From Lachnospiraceae bacterium (GTDB lineage: Bacteria > Bacillota > Clostridia > Lachnospirales > Lachnospiraceae): 64,000 nt of DNA. Both the position numbers and the translations under genes were made by a program. Shown here one piece after another: positions 42,344-50,377 of the stretch (the stretch's first letter is position 1; each line of letters opens with the position of its first letter). Below the pieces are notes generated by a model. The model worked only from the letters and a program-made list of their open reading frames with translations. It was not told the DNA's origin and searched no databases. The DNA lies in assembly GCA_900768755.1 (NCBI GenBank), contig CAAGDV010000026.1, positions 92,886-156,885 on the forward strand, read 5' to 3'.

Positions 42344-43354
42344 CTATTCGTTGTCAACAATGGATTTTCTAATCTTTCCGGTTACATCTTCCTCAATAAA
42401 GGAAATACACTGAAAAATAGAATTCATAATTTCTTTGGCATCTGACGAACCGTGTGACTTAATCACAAGTCCGTTCAGACCAATCATAGGCGCACCGCCG
42501 TACTCCGAAGCGTCATATTTCTTCAAAACCTTCTTCATGGAAGGCTTCACCAAAAGCGCTCCGAGTTTACCCCTAAAGGATGAAAGCATGCTCTTCTTAA
42601 GCTCTCCGACGAGTGTAAGTCCGACACCTTCAAACATCTTAAGAATACAATTGCCGACAAACGCATCGCACACAACAACATCTGCGTATCCTGCCGGAAT
42701 CTCTTTCGCTTCAACACTTCCGATAAAGTTAATGTCGGTGCATTCTTTAAGAAGCGGAAAAGTCTCTTTGACAAGAGCGTTGCCTTTCTCTTCCTCAGCT
42801 CCCACATTCACAATACCAACTCTGGGATTCTTAATCCCCATGATGCTCTCCATGTAAATTGAACCCATTCTCGCAAACTTGACAAGATGATCGGGTCTTG
42901 CATCTACATTGGCACCACAGTCAACCAAAAGCATCGGTCCTTTAGCCGTAGGCAGTACAGGTGCCAGAGGCGGTCTGTCTATTCCTCTGATTCTTCCAAC
43001 AATCAGCTGTCCACCAACCAGTACCGCGCCGGTACTTCCTGCCGAAACAAAGGCATCAGCTTCATGATTCTTAACCAGATTGAGCGCAACAACAAGCGAA
43101 GAATCTTTCTTGCGCCTTATTGCGTTAACAGGCGGCTCTGCGGTCTCAATAACCTCAGTCGCATTAATAACCTCTATTCTGTCCCTGTTAAATTCATATC
43201 GGGCCAGCTCAGCATTTACGACATCCTCAGGACCTACAAGCTTAACAATAACCTTGTCGCTTTCCTTTACGGCCATAACAGCACCCTTGATAATCTCGAC
43301 AGGAGCATTATCGCCGCCCATTGCATCAACTGCAACTACAATAGGATTGCTCAT
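42344..43354 (-). CDS. plsX: Phosphate acyltransferase PlsX
   Basis: Converts acyl-ACP to acyl-phosphate, the donor used by PlsY. 336 residues. It begins IVVAVDAMGGDNAP, with VSAGSTGAVLVGG, DCGANVDARPDHL and AEYGGAP-like ASEYGGAPMIGLNG. GGAGG precedes the ATG. It has its own promoter after the rpmF terminator. Confidence 0.97.
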   Translation of the reverse strand: MSNPIVVAVDAMGGDNAPVEIIKGAVMAVKESDKVIVKLVGPEDVVNAELARYEFNRDRIEVINATEVIETAEPPVNAIRRKKDSSLVVALNLVKNHEADAFVSAGSTGAVLVGGQLIVGRIRGIDRPPLAPVLPTAKGPMLLVDCGANVDARPDHLVKFARMGSIYMESIMGIKNPRVGIVNVGAEEEKGNALVKETFPLLKECTDINFIGSVEAKEIPAGYADVVVCDAFVGNCILKMFEGVGLTLVGELKKSMLSSFRGKLGALLVKPSMKKVLKKYDASEYGGAPMIGLNGLVIKSHGSSDAKEIMNSIFQCISFIEEDVTGKIRKSIVDNE

Positions 43355-43404
43355 ATACGTTCCTCCGTACCGTCACGTTCTGTGTCCACACGCGACCTAG
43401 TGTT

Positions 43405-43433
43405 AATATACACAATCTGTCTGTATAAATCAA
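43405..43433 (-). promoter_or_regulatory. Sigma-A promoter of plsX-acpP
   Basis: Minus strand -35 TTGATT at 43433-43428, 17-bp spacer, -10 TATATT at 43410-43405. I see no clear FapR-like palindrome beside it. Confidence 0.65.
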
Positions 43434-43507
43434 CCATTTTTTTGTAATTATTTTTAAAACGGGCAAAAGGAAAAACAGGCACTCACCAAAGCCCTCGTTG
43501 CCATAGC

Positions 43508-43544
43508 AAAAAAAATAGGCTGTCCGCATAGCAGAAAGCCTTAT
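43508..43544 (-). terminator. Intrinsic terminator of rpmF
   Basis: AAGGCT and AGCCT with flanking ATA/TAT pairs (43515-43544) form a stem around a 15-base loop, followed on the minus strand by eight T residues at 43515-43508. It separates yceD-rpmF from plsX-acpP. Confidence 0.85.
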
Positions 43545-43554
43545 TTTCTCTTGA

Positions 43555-43734
43555 TTAATCCTGTGCAAGTATTTCTTTCTTATTGTATGAACCGCAAGCC
43601 TTGCATACTCTGTGAGACATCATAAGAGCTCCGCATTTGCTGCACTTTACAAGATTAGGTGCGCTCATCTTCCAGTTAGCTCTTCTCATATCCCTATGAG
43701 ACTTAGATGACTTATTCTTAGGACAAATTGACAT
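43555..43734 (-). CDS. rpmF: 50S ribosomal protein L32
   Basis: 59 residues starting MSICPKNKSSKSHRDMRRANWKMS in effect, with a zinc-binding CxxC pair: CSKCG and CKACGSY. These are the zinc-bound form of L32. AGGAGG lies eight bases before the ATG at 43734. It lies 50 bp after yceD and ends at a strong terminator. Confidence 0.96.
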   Translation of the reverse strand: MSICPKNKSSKSHRDMRRANWKMSAPNLVKCSKCGALMMSHRVCKACGSYNKKEILAQD

Positions 43735-43784
43735 GGAATACACCTCCTTTTAACTTCCCTTGTCGGGATAATCATATCAAAATA

Positions 43785-44273
43785 CTATTTATCGAATTTC
43801 TTGAAGATATCACTTATAACTGCCATCCTTGGATCCAGGACATCTCTGTCACAGCCGCAGTCACCGTTATTGAGATTGCTTCCGCACACATGGCATAAGC
43901 CTCTGCAGTCCTGTCTGCATAACACCTTGACAGGCATATTCATAAGCATATCCGGATACAATAGTTCTTCGACAAGAAGTTCTTTCCCGTCCAGATACTC
44001 GCAATCGGAATCCTTTGACACATCAACAACATAGTCAAAATCAAAAGAAACCGAAACATCCGTAGGAGTAAGACATCTGTCACATGGTATCAGAAGCGTC
44101 ATAGACAAACTTCCCACCACACTATATTCATCCTTACCAGTCTTAGTGACTTCAAAAGAAACCGGTTCAATGTTACTGATATCGCAGCTTCCATCACGCA
44201 ATGTGTAGGAAGTCATATCCAAAGTAACAGTGCACGCCTTTCTGCTTGTTATAGAATCTAAATTAATTCTCAT
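43785..44273 (-). CDS. yceD: YceD/DUF177 family protein
   Basis: About 162 residues. YceD homologues are encoded before rpmF in nearly all bacteria and have been linked to 23S rRNA or L32 accumulation. Metal-binding cysteines are visible in IPCDRCLTP and in CRQDCRGLCHVCGSNLNNGDCGC. The ATG at 44273 follows AGGTG; a GTG two codons earlier is in frame. It is read from a fully consensus promoter. Confidence 0.9.
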   Translation of the reverse strand: MRINLDSITSRKACTVTLDMTSYTLRDGSCDISNIEPVSFEVTKTGKDEYSVVGSLSMTLLIPCDRCLTPTDVSVSFDFDYVVDVSKDSDCEYLDGKELLVEELLYPDMLMNMPVKVLCRQDCRGLCHVCGSNLNNGDCGCDRDVLDPRMAVISDIFKKFDK

Positions 44274-44288
44274 ACGCACACCTGTATC

Positions 44289-44317
44289 ATTATACTAACG
44301 TCTTTTTTGTTTGTCAA
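44289..44317 (-). promoter_or_regulatory. Consensus sigma-A promoter of yceD-rpmF
   Basis: Minus strand -35 TTGACA at 44317-44312, 17-bp spacer, -10 TATAAT at 44294-44289: a perfect match. It starts about 8 bp past the ackA stop, with no terminator between. Confidence 0.9.
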
Positions 44318-44324
44318 CAAAATT

Positions 44325-45515
44325 TTAAATTAATGCAACAGTTTCCCTTGCAATCGCAAGTTCCTCGTTGGTAGGCACAACCATGACGGTGACCTTGGAA
44401 TCGGGAGTGGAGATAATGACCTCCTCACCTCTCTTAAGATTGGCTTCCTTATCAAGCGTTATTCCCAGATAAGTGAGATTCTCGCATATCATCTCCCTGA
44501 CTCCGAAGTCATTCTCACCGACACCCGCGGTAAAAACAATGGCGTCCACGCCGTTCATCGCTGCAACATAGGAGCCGATGTATTTTGTCACGCTGTAGCA
44601 GAAGGTCTCCAAAGCAAGCCCGGCATATTCGTTGCCGTCAGCTTTTCCTGCCCACAGATCCCGAAAATCGCTCGACAAACCTTCTGACATTCCGTATACT
44701 CCGGATTTCTTGTTGAGGACATTCATAACCTCCGGAAGTGAAAGATGCTCTTTCTGTGCAATAAATTCAACAACAGAAGGGTCGATATCGCCCGAGCGCG
44801 TTCCCATTATGAGTCCCTCAAGAGGGGTAAGTCCCATGGAGGTATCGATGCATCTGCCGTTCTTTATTGCAGAGAGCGATGCTCCGTTTCCGAGATGGCA
44901 TACAATTATCTTCATGTCCTCATAAGGGCGGTTAAGAATCTCTGCCGTCCTCTTGGATACATAGCTGTGGCTTGTGCCGTGAAAACCGTATCTTCTTAAC
45001 TTATAGTTCTCATAATATTCATAAGGAAGTCCGTACAGATAGGCCTTTGGCGGCATAGTCTGATGAAAAGCCGTGTCAAATACGGCAACCATCGGAACAT
45101 TCGGCATAAGCTTTCTGCAGGCGTTAATTCCAATCAGGTTGGCAGGATTATGAAGCGGTGCAAGCTCGTTGCAATCCTCAATCGCTTTGATTACTTCATC
45201 GTCAATGACAACTGATGATGTGAAACGCTCTCCTCCGTGAACAACGCGATGTCCTACGGCAGCAACTTCATCAAGTGAGTGTATTACACCCGTCTTCTCA
45301 TTAGTGAGTGCATCCAGAACATACTGAATGGCCTCAGTATGTGTAGGCATAGCGGGTGACGTAACCTCTTTCCCGCCATTGTACGGTGTGTAGGTGAGTC
45401 TTCCGTCAATTCCTATTCTCTCGCATATTCCTTTGGCGAGAACTTTTTCAGTATCCGAGTCAATAAGCTGGAATTTCAAAGATGAACTTCCGCAATTCAA
45501 AACAAGGACTTTCAT
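44325..45515 (-). CDS. ackA: Acetate kinase
   Basis: Converts acetyl phosphate and ADP to acetate and ATP, the energy-yielding end of fermentation. 396 residues. It begins VLVLNCGSSSLKFQL (nucleotide-binding signature), with HRVVHGGERF, FDTAFHQTMP, RRYGFHGTSH and CHLGNGASL. AGGAG precedes the ATG. It follows pta by 18 bp. Confidence 0.98.
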   Translation of the reverse strand: MKVLVLNCGSSSLKFQLIDSDTEKVLAKGICERIGIDGRLTYTPYNGGKEVTSPAMPTHTEAIQYVLDALTNEKTGVIHSLDEVAAVGHRVVHGGERFTSSVVIDDEVIKAIEDCNELAPLHNPANLIGINACRKLMPNVPMVAVFDTAFHQTMPPKAYLYGLPYEYYENYKLRRYGFHGTSHSYVSKRTAEILNRPYEDMKIIVCHLGNGASLSAIKNGRCIDTSMGLTPLEGLIMGTRSGDIDPSVVEFIAQKEHLSLPEVMNVLNKKSGVYGMSEGLSSDFRDLWAGKADGNEYAGLALETFCYSVTKYIGSYVAAMNGVDAIVFTAGVGENDFGVREMICENLTYLGITLDKEANLKRGEEVIISTPDSKVTVMVVPTNEELAIARETVALI

Positions 45516-45533
45516 ATCCCATAATCTCCTTTA

Positions 45534-46532
45534 TCAGATTTCGAGCTGGGACTGAACCACCGTAAGTGCAACAACGCCCACAATATCCGATGGTGAACAG
45601 CCTCGTGAAAGATCGTTAACCGGTTTGTTGATTCCCTGTGTAACAGGACCGTATGCTTCTGCCTTTGCAAGTCTGTGAACAAGCTTGTAGCCGATGTTTC
45701 CGGCATCAAGGTCAGGGAAAATAAGTACATTGGCATGTCCGGCAACATGACTTTCCGGCGCCTTAATCGCGCCGACCTCCGGAACGATAGCCGCATCAAG
45801 CTGCAGCTCGCCGTCAATCAAAATCTCCGGTGCCTGTGCCTTCGCAAGCTTGACAGCGTTGGCTACCTTGTCAACATCGGGATGCCTTGCGCTTCCCATC
45901 GTAGAATGTGACAAAAGAGCAACAACAGGCTCTGCTCCTACAAGTTTTTTGAATGAGTTGGCTGAATCAACCGCAATTGCCGCAAGATGCTCCGAATCGG
46001 GGTTCTGCTCAAGACCGCAGTCTCCAAAAAGGAATGTGCCGTTGTATCCAAGCTCACAGTCAGGAACAACCATGATAAAAAATGCAGAAACAAGCTTTAC
46101 TCCCGGCTTTGCTTTTACAAGCTGTAAGGCCGGTCTTAATGTATTGGCAGTTGAATGGCAGGCTCCGGATACAACTCCGTCCGCCTCGTTATCCCTAAGC
46201 ATCATACATGCAAAATATACATAATCAGTAGTGAGAAGAATCTTGGCTTCTTCTTTTGTCATACCTTTCAATCTTCTTAACTCGGCAAGCTTGACCGTGT
46301 AATACGGAAGCTTTGGCGATGTTGTCGGGTCAATCACATTGACTCCCGTAATGTCAAGTCCCTTGGAATATGCTGCCTGCTCTGCCGCGGTAGCGATAAC
46401 CGTGATGTCAGCTATTCCTTCTTTTGCAATTTCACTGGCCGCTTCCCATATTCTTCTGTCCATTCCTTCGGGAAGAATAATTCTTCTGCGGTCAGATTTG
46501 GCTTTCTCCTTTATCCCTTCAATAAATGTCAT
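45534..46532 (-). CDS. pta: Phosphate acetyltransferase
   Basis: Makes acetyl phosphate from acetyl-CoA. 332 residues, the short single-domain Pta. Features include IILPEGMDRRIWEAA, DYVYFACMMLRDNEADGVVSGA, TFLFGDCGLEQNPD and GPVTQGINKPVNDLSRGCS. The ATG at 46532 follows AAAGGAG; a longer frame to 46637 would cover the promoter and is rejected. Together with ackA it forms the acetate-producing operon. Confidence 0.97.
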   Translation of the reverse strand: MTFIEGIKEKAKSDRRRIILPEGMDRRIWEAASEIAKEGIADITVIATAAEQAAYSKGLDITGVNVIDPTTSPKLPYYTVKLAELRRLKGMTKEEAKILLTTDYVYFACMMLRDNEADGVVSGACHSTANTLRPALQLVKAKPGVKLVSAFFIMVVPDCELGYNGTFLFGDCGLEQNPDSEHLAAIAVDSANSFKKLVGAEPVVALLSHSTMGSARHPDVDKVANAVKLAKAQAPEILIDGELQLDAAIVPEVGAIKAPESHVAGHANVLIFPDLDAGNIGYKLVHRLAKAEAYGPVTQGINKPVNDLSRGCSPSDIVGVVALTVVQSQLEI

Positions 46533-46586
46533 TGTTGAAGTGACTCCTTTCCGTATTTCTGTATGCGCTGTACTCTCAATGCAAAT

Positions 46587-46615
46587 ATTATACTCCAAAT
46601 TGTCATCATATACAA
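46587..46615 (-). promoter_or_regulatory. Sigma-A promoter of pta-ackA
   Basis: Minus strand -35 TTGTAT at 46615-46610, 17-bp spacer, perfect -10 TATAAT at 46592-46587. Confidence 0.8.
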
Positions 46616-46636
46616 GAAAAAACGCAACATCTTTCA

Positions 46637-46665
46637 TTGATAAAAATTCTGTAAATTGTTATACT
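46637..46665 (+). promoter_or_regulatory. Sigma-A promoter of tmcAL
   Basis: -35 TTGATA at 46637-46642, 17-bp spacer, -10 TATACT at 46660-46665. It is divergent from the pta promoter. Confidence 0.75.
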
Positions 46666-46699
46666 GTATCATATAAATTGTAAAAATACGAGGTAATCC

Positions 46700-47908
46700 A
46701 TGAACACAATCGGCATCATAGCTGAATATAATCCTTTTCATTCCGGTCACGCCTACCAGATTGCCACGGCGAGAAAAGAACTGTCCGCTGACTGTGTGGT
46801 ATGCGTCATGAGCGGCAATTTTGTCGAGCGCGGCGAACCCGCCATTATTGACATGCACAAAAGAGCCCGGATTGCCGTCTCTTCAGGATGTGACCTGGTT
46901 GTTATGCTTCCGGTTCATTATTCTGTGTCGGCATCGGACTATTTTGCCCACGGAGCCGTGTCAATTCTTGATTCTCTCGGAAATATCGACCACCTCGTAT
47001 TCGGAACTGAGGCGGATTCCCTTGATGTGCTCAATTCTGTTGCCGCCGTATTGGCGGACGAGCCCAAAGAATACCGTGCCCTTCTAAAGAACAGCCTTGC
47101 CTCGGGAGAATCTTATGCCGCGGCACGCCGTGATGCCCTCTGCGCATACCTTGATAAGGACATATCCGACATTTTAAGTAAGCCCAACAATATTCTGGCA
47201 ATCGACTACTTAAAATCGCTTATCTGCCTTAATTCTTCCATTAAGCCGCACGCCGTAAAAAGAGTCGGTGCCGGTTACAACGATACATCCGCATCGGGCG
47301 GTTTCTCAAGCGCAACGCACTTACGTCAGAAGCTTTTGCAGGGGGATTTTGAAACCGTATCACATTATGTGCCCACATGCGGGCTTGAGGCTCTTTTTGA
47401 TGCATATAAACACAATGCGTTAGTCACTCCGGATGATTTTTACCCGCTTATAAGCTACGCGCTTATCAGGGAAAAAGACCGGCTGACGGATTTTCTGGAT
47501 GTCGACAATTCCGTTGCAAACACGATATCCGCATATCTGACTAACGGGTCCGCATCCGACTTTTCGGCATCTGTCAGTGCGCTCTCATCAAAAAATGTGA
47601 CCGCCGCCAAAATACGAAGGATACTTTTTCATATTCTTCTCGGAATCACCAAGGATTCCTTCTCCAAAAAAGCCTGTTACGCGAGAATTCTGGCATTCAA
47701 CGACACGGGCAGAGAGTACTTAAACAGCATCAAAAAAACAGCGGCAATCCCGTTTTTTTCCAATCCGCAGAAGGCACGCAACGTCTTGTCCGGCAATGGG
47801 TATGAAATGTTCTGCCGGGACATGGATGCCGTTGAGATATACAATCTTATTGTCTCGCAAAAATCCGGAATCCGCATACCAAACGAATTCCGGCGAAAAC
47901 TTTTCTGA
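46700..47908 (+). CDS. tmcAL: tRNA(Met) cytidine acetate ligase TmcAL
   Basis: Uses acetate and ATP to form N4-acetylcytidine at the wobble position of elongator tRNA-Met. 402 residues. The nucleotidyltransferase motif is EYNPFHSGH (HxGH at 14-17), with VVCVMSGNFVERGEPAIID and a C-terminal helical tRNA-binding region. GAGG lies upstream of the ATG. Being next to pta-ackA, it sits beside the cell's acetate producers. It converges on the UPF0210 gene with a 2-bp gap. Confidence 0.93.
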   Translation: MNTIGIIAEYNPFHSGHAYQIATARKELSADCVVCVMSGNFVERGEPAIIDMHKRARIAVSSGCDLVVMLPVHYSVSASDYFAHGAVSILDSLGNIDHLVFGTEADSLDVLNSVAAVLADEPKEYRALLKNSLASGESYAAARRDALCAYLDKDISDILSKPNNILAIDYLKSLICLNSSIKPHAVKRVGAGYNDTSASGGFSSATHLRQKLLQGDFETVSHYVPTCGLEALFDAYKHNALVTPDDFYPLISYALIREKDRLTDFLDVDNSVANTISAYLTNGSASDFSASVSALSSKNVTAAKIRRILFHILLGITKDSFSKKACYARILAFNDTGREYLNSIKKTAAIPFFSNPQKARNVLSGNGYEMFCRDMDAVEIYNLIVSQKSGIRIPNEFRRKLF

Positions 47909-47910
47909 TA

Positions 47911-49275
47911 TCAGTTTTTGAAGCTGTGAATCGGGGCAGGTATTCTTCCTCCCCTGTTCACAAATCTTGAACAGTCAAATGTGTTGACCGGCATAACCGG
48001 TGCATATCCCAAAAGACCGCCGAACATAACGGTGTCGCCCGCCTTTTTGCCGGCTGCAGGAATGACTCTCACTGCCGTCGTCTTCTGGTTAACCATTCCG
48101 ATTGCCGCTTCATCGGCAATAATTCCGGCTATCGTCTCAGCCGATGTATCCCCGGGAATTGCAATCATATCAAGTCCTACCGAACACACACAGGTCATCG
48201 CTTCAAGCTTCTCAATTGTAAGAGAACCATCCTTTACGGCATCAATCATTCCCTGGTCTTCGCTTACGGGAATGAATGCTCCGCTTAGACCTCCGACATA
48301 CGAAGACGCCATGACTCCGCCCTTTTTGACCTGGTCGTTTAGAAGAGCAAGCGCCGCCGTTGTTCCCGGTGCTCCCGCACGCTCAAGTCCGATTTCTTCA
48401 AGTATCTCGGCTACGGAATCGCCTACAGCCGGTGTCGGCGCAAGCGAAAGGTCGATTATTCCAAAAGGAATTCCGAGTCTCTTTGACGCCTCCTGCGCAA
48501 CCAGCTGACCCACTCTCGTTATCTTAAACGCCGTCTTTTTGATAGTCTCACAGAGCTCTTCAAAATCGGCATCACGGTGCTTTGAAAGCGCATATTTGAC
48601 TACTCCGGGGCCGCTGACGCCCACATTAATAATTGCATCTGCCTCGCTCACCCCGTGAAAAGCGCCTGCCATGAAAGGGTTATCATCCGGAGCATTGCAC
48701 AGCGCAACGAATTTTGCACATCCCAGTGAATCCCTGTCCGCAGTAATCTCCGCCGTCTCTTTGATAATATCGCCCAAAAGTCTTACGGCATCCATGTTTA
48801 TACCTGTTTTGGTGGAGCCGACATTTACTGAACTGCAGATGAGTTCCGTCTCTGAAAGTGCTTTAGGAATAGAACGAATCAAAAGTTCATCGCTTTTGGT
48901 CATTCCTTTTGACACGATGGCAGAATATCCGCCGATAAAATTAACTCCCACCTCATGCGCGGCCTTGTCGAGAACCTTTGCTATCTCAACATAGTCGTCG
49001 GGTGTCTTGCAGGCGTTCTGTCCCACAAGCGCAATCGGTGTGATGGAAATTCTTTTATTCACTATAGGAATGCCGAACTCGCGCTCGATATCCTCGCCCG
49101 TCTTAACCAAATTCTTGGCATAAGTCGTAATTTTGTTGTATATGTTCTGCTTAACTTCATTTAGATCAGCCGCTGCACAGTCCAAAAGGTTGATTCCCAT
49201 TGTAATTGTTCTTACATCGAGATTCTCCTTCTCAATCATGGCATTGGTCTCATTAACTTCATAAATATTAATCAC
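47911..49275 (-). CDS. UPF0210/DUF711 (PFL-like) family protein
   Basis: A 454-residue protein of the family annotated as PFL family or DUF711. It carries VRTITMGINLLDC, EFGIPIVNKRISITP, VNVGSTKTGINMDAVRLLG, GVSGPGVVKYAL and LSLAPTPAVGDSVAEILEEIG. Despite a remote fold link to glycyl radical enzymes, no reaction is established. It is always paired with an ACT-domain protein, here 14 bp upstream. Confidence 0.9.
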   Translation of the reverse strand: MINIYEVNETNAMIEKENLDVRTITMGINLLDCAAADLNEVKQNIYNKITTYAKNLVKTGEDIEREFGIPIVNKRISITPIALVGQNACKTPDDYVEIAKVLDKAAHEVGVNFIGGYSAIVSKGMTKSDELLIRSIPKALSETELICSSVNVGSTKTGINMDAVRLLGDIIKETAEITADRDSLGCAKFVALCNAPDDNPFMAGAFHGVSEADAIINVGVSGPGVVKYALSKHRDADFEELCETIKKTAFKITRVGQLVAQEASKRLGIPFGIIDLSLAPTPAVGDSVAEILEEIGLERAGAPGTTAALALLNDQVKKGGVMASSYVGGLSGAFIPVSEDQGMIDAVKDGSLTIEKLEAMTCVCSVGLDMIAIPGDTSAETIAGIIADEAAIGMVNQKTTAVRVIPAAGKKAGDTVMFGGLLGYAPVMPVNTFDCSRFVNRGGRIPAPIHSFKN

Positions 49276-49289
49276 TGTAGGACCTCCGG

Positions 49290-49562
49290 CTATATTCTGT
49301 GCATCTTATCGAAAATCTCTTCACGCTGGCACTTGATAATTACGCCCATGGACTCACCGATTGCATCAAGACCTGTTATGATGTCAGAAAGATTTTTTGA
49401 CGATTTGTTGGCATCGACAATCATCATCATGTTAAAAAATTCATCAACTATGGTCTGCGAAATATCAAGAATGTTGACATTGGTCTCCGCCAGGAATGTA
49501 CATACTTTGGCAATAATGCCCACGGTGTCTTTTCCGACAACGGTAATAATAACTTTGTTCAT
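49290..49562 (-). CDS. ACT-domain protein (UPF0237)
   Basis: A 90-residue stand-alone ACT domain (ITVVGKDTVGIIAKVCTFLAETNVNILDISQTI). ACT domains bind small ligands such as amino acids. Its conserved pairing with the UPF0210 gene suggests it is the regulatory partner. GGAGAG precedes the ATG; it lies 15 bp after walJ. Confidence 0.9.
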   Translation of the reverse strand: MNKVIITVVGKDTVGIIAKVCTFLAETNVNILDISQTIVDEFFNMMMIVDANKSSKNLSDIITGLDAIGESMGVIIKCQREEIFDKMHRI

Positions 49563-49577
49563 AAATTAATCTCTCCA

Positions 49578-50375
49578 TTAAATGTTAATAATATCTGAAG
49601 GCTCGCCTCTTTTGGCCACCTTTATATCAAAATCATTGGCGCGGTATTCATTGTCCGCCAGATTGATTTCCATTCTGACAGTCTCATACGCGAGGTCCGG
49701 AAAATTGTTTTCATGGGAAAGATGTCCCAGAAAAACGTGCTCAATTCTGTCATTTAATAGCGTGGACAAAAGACGTCCGCACGCCTCATTTGAGAGGTGT
49801 CCGTATTTTCCGAGAATACGCTGTTTGAGTCTGTACGGATATTTGCCGGTCATGAGCATATTTATATCATGATTTGACTCTATGAGCATTGTATCAAGAC
49901 CCGAAAACGCATTGATTATTGAGTCGTCATATTCCCCCAAATCAGTGATAACACCGGCTTTTTTTCTGCCGTCCGACACAACGTAAGCAACCGGGTCAAG
50001 CGCATCATGATGCACTGATACGGAATTAATCTCCAGCTCCTTGATTCTGAAAGCGGTTCCGACCGTAATACTGTGGTATATTCCCTCCGGAATCCGCCCG
50101 AGCGCCGCATTGTGCTCAATGTAATTGCAGGTCCGTGCGGTCGAATACACCGGCGTTACGGAATCCCTCAAAAAAACACCGAGCCCTCTTATATGGTCAT
50201 CATGCTCATGCGTAACAAGTATTGCATCGATGTCATCGGGCTTAAGGTCCAGAAGAGAAAGTCCCTCTAGGACCTTTTTTCTGCTGACTCCGTCATCTAC
50301 AAGAATATGTGTATTGTCTGTTCCGATATAAATACAATTGCCGTTGCTTCCGCTGGCAATACTCATCATCCTCAT
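49578..50375 (-). CDS. walJ: WalJ/YycJ-type metallo-beta-lactamase-fold hydrolase
   Basis: 265 residues of the metallo-beta-lactamase fold. The metal-binding motif is THEHDDH at 55-61, with ITDLGEYD and ESNHD providing further ligands and FLGHLSHENN near the C-terminus. Bacillus YycJ/WalJ is reported as an exonuclease linked to DNA repair and cell-wall control. There it follows walRK; here it follows a diguanylate cyclase gene by 2 bp. Confidence 0.88.
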   Translation of the reverse strand: MRMMSIASGSNGNCIYIGTDNTHILVDDGVSRKKVLEGLSLLDLKPDDIDAILVTHEHDDHIRGLGVFLRDSVTPVYSTARTCNYIEHNAALGRIPEGIYHSITVGTAFRIKELEINSVSVHHDALDPVAYVVSDGRKKAGVITDLGEYDDSIINAFSGLDTMLIESNHDINMLMTGKYPYRLKQRILGKYGHLSNEACGRLLSTLLNDRIEHVFLGHLSHENNFPDLAYETVRMEINLADNEYRANDFDIKVAKRGEPSDIINI

Positions 50376-50377
50376 AT

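Noticed and set aside
43326..43568. 80-residue minus-strand frame between rpmF and plsX
   Set aside because: It spans the rpmF terminator and plsX promoter and overlaps the plsX start; no ribosome site.
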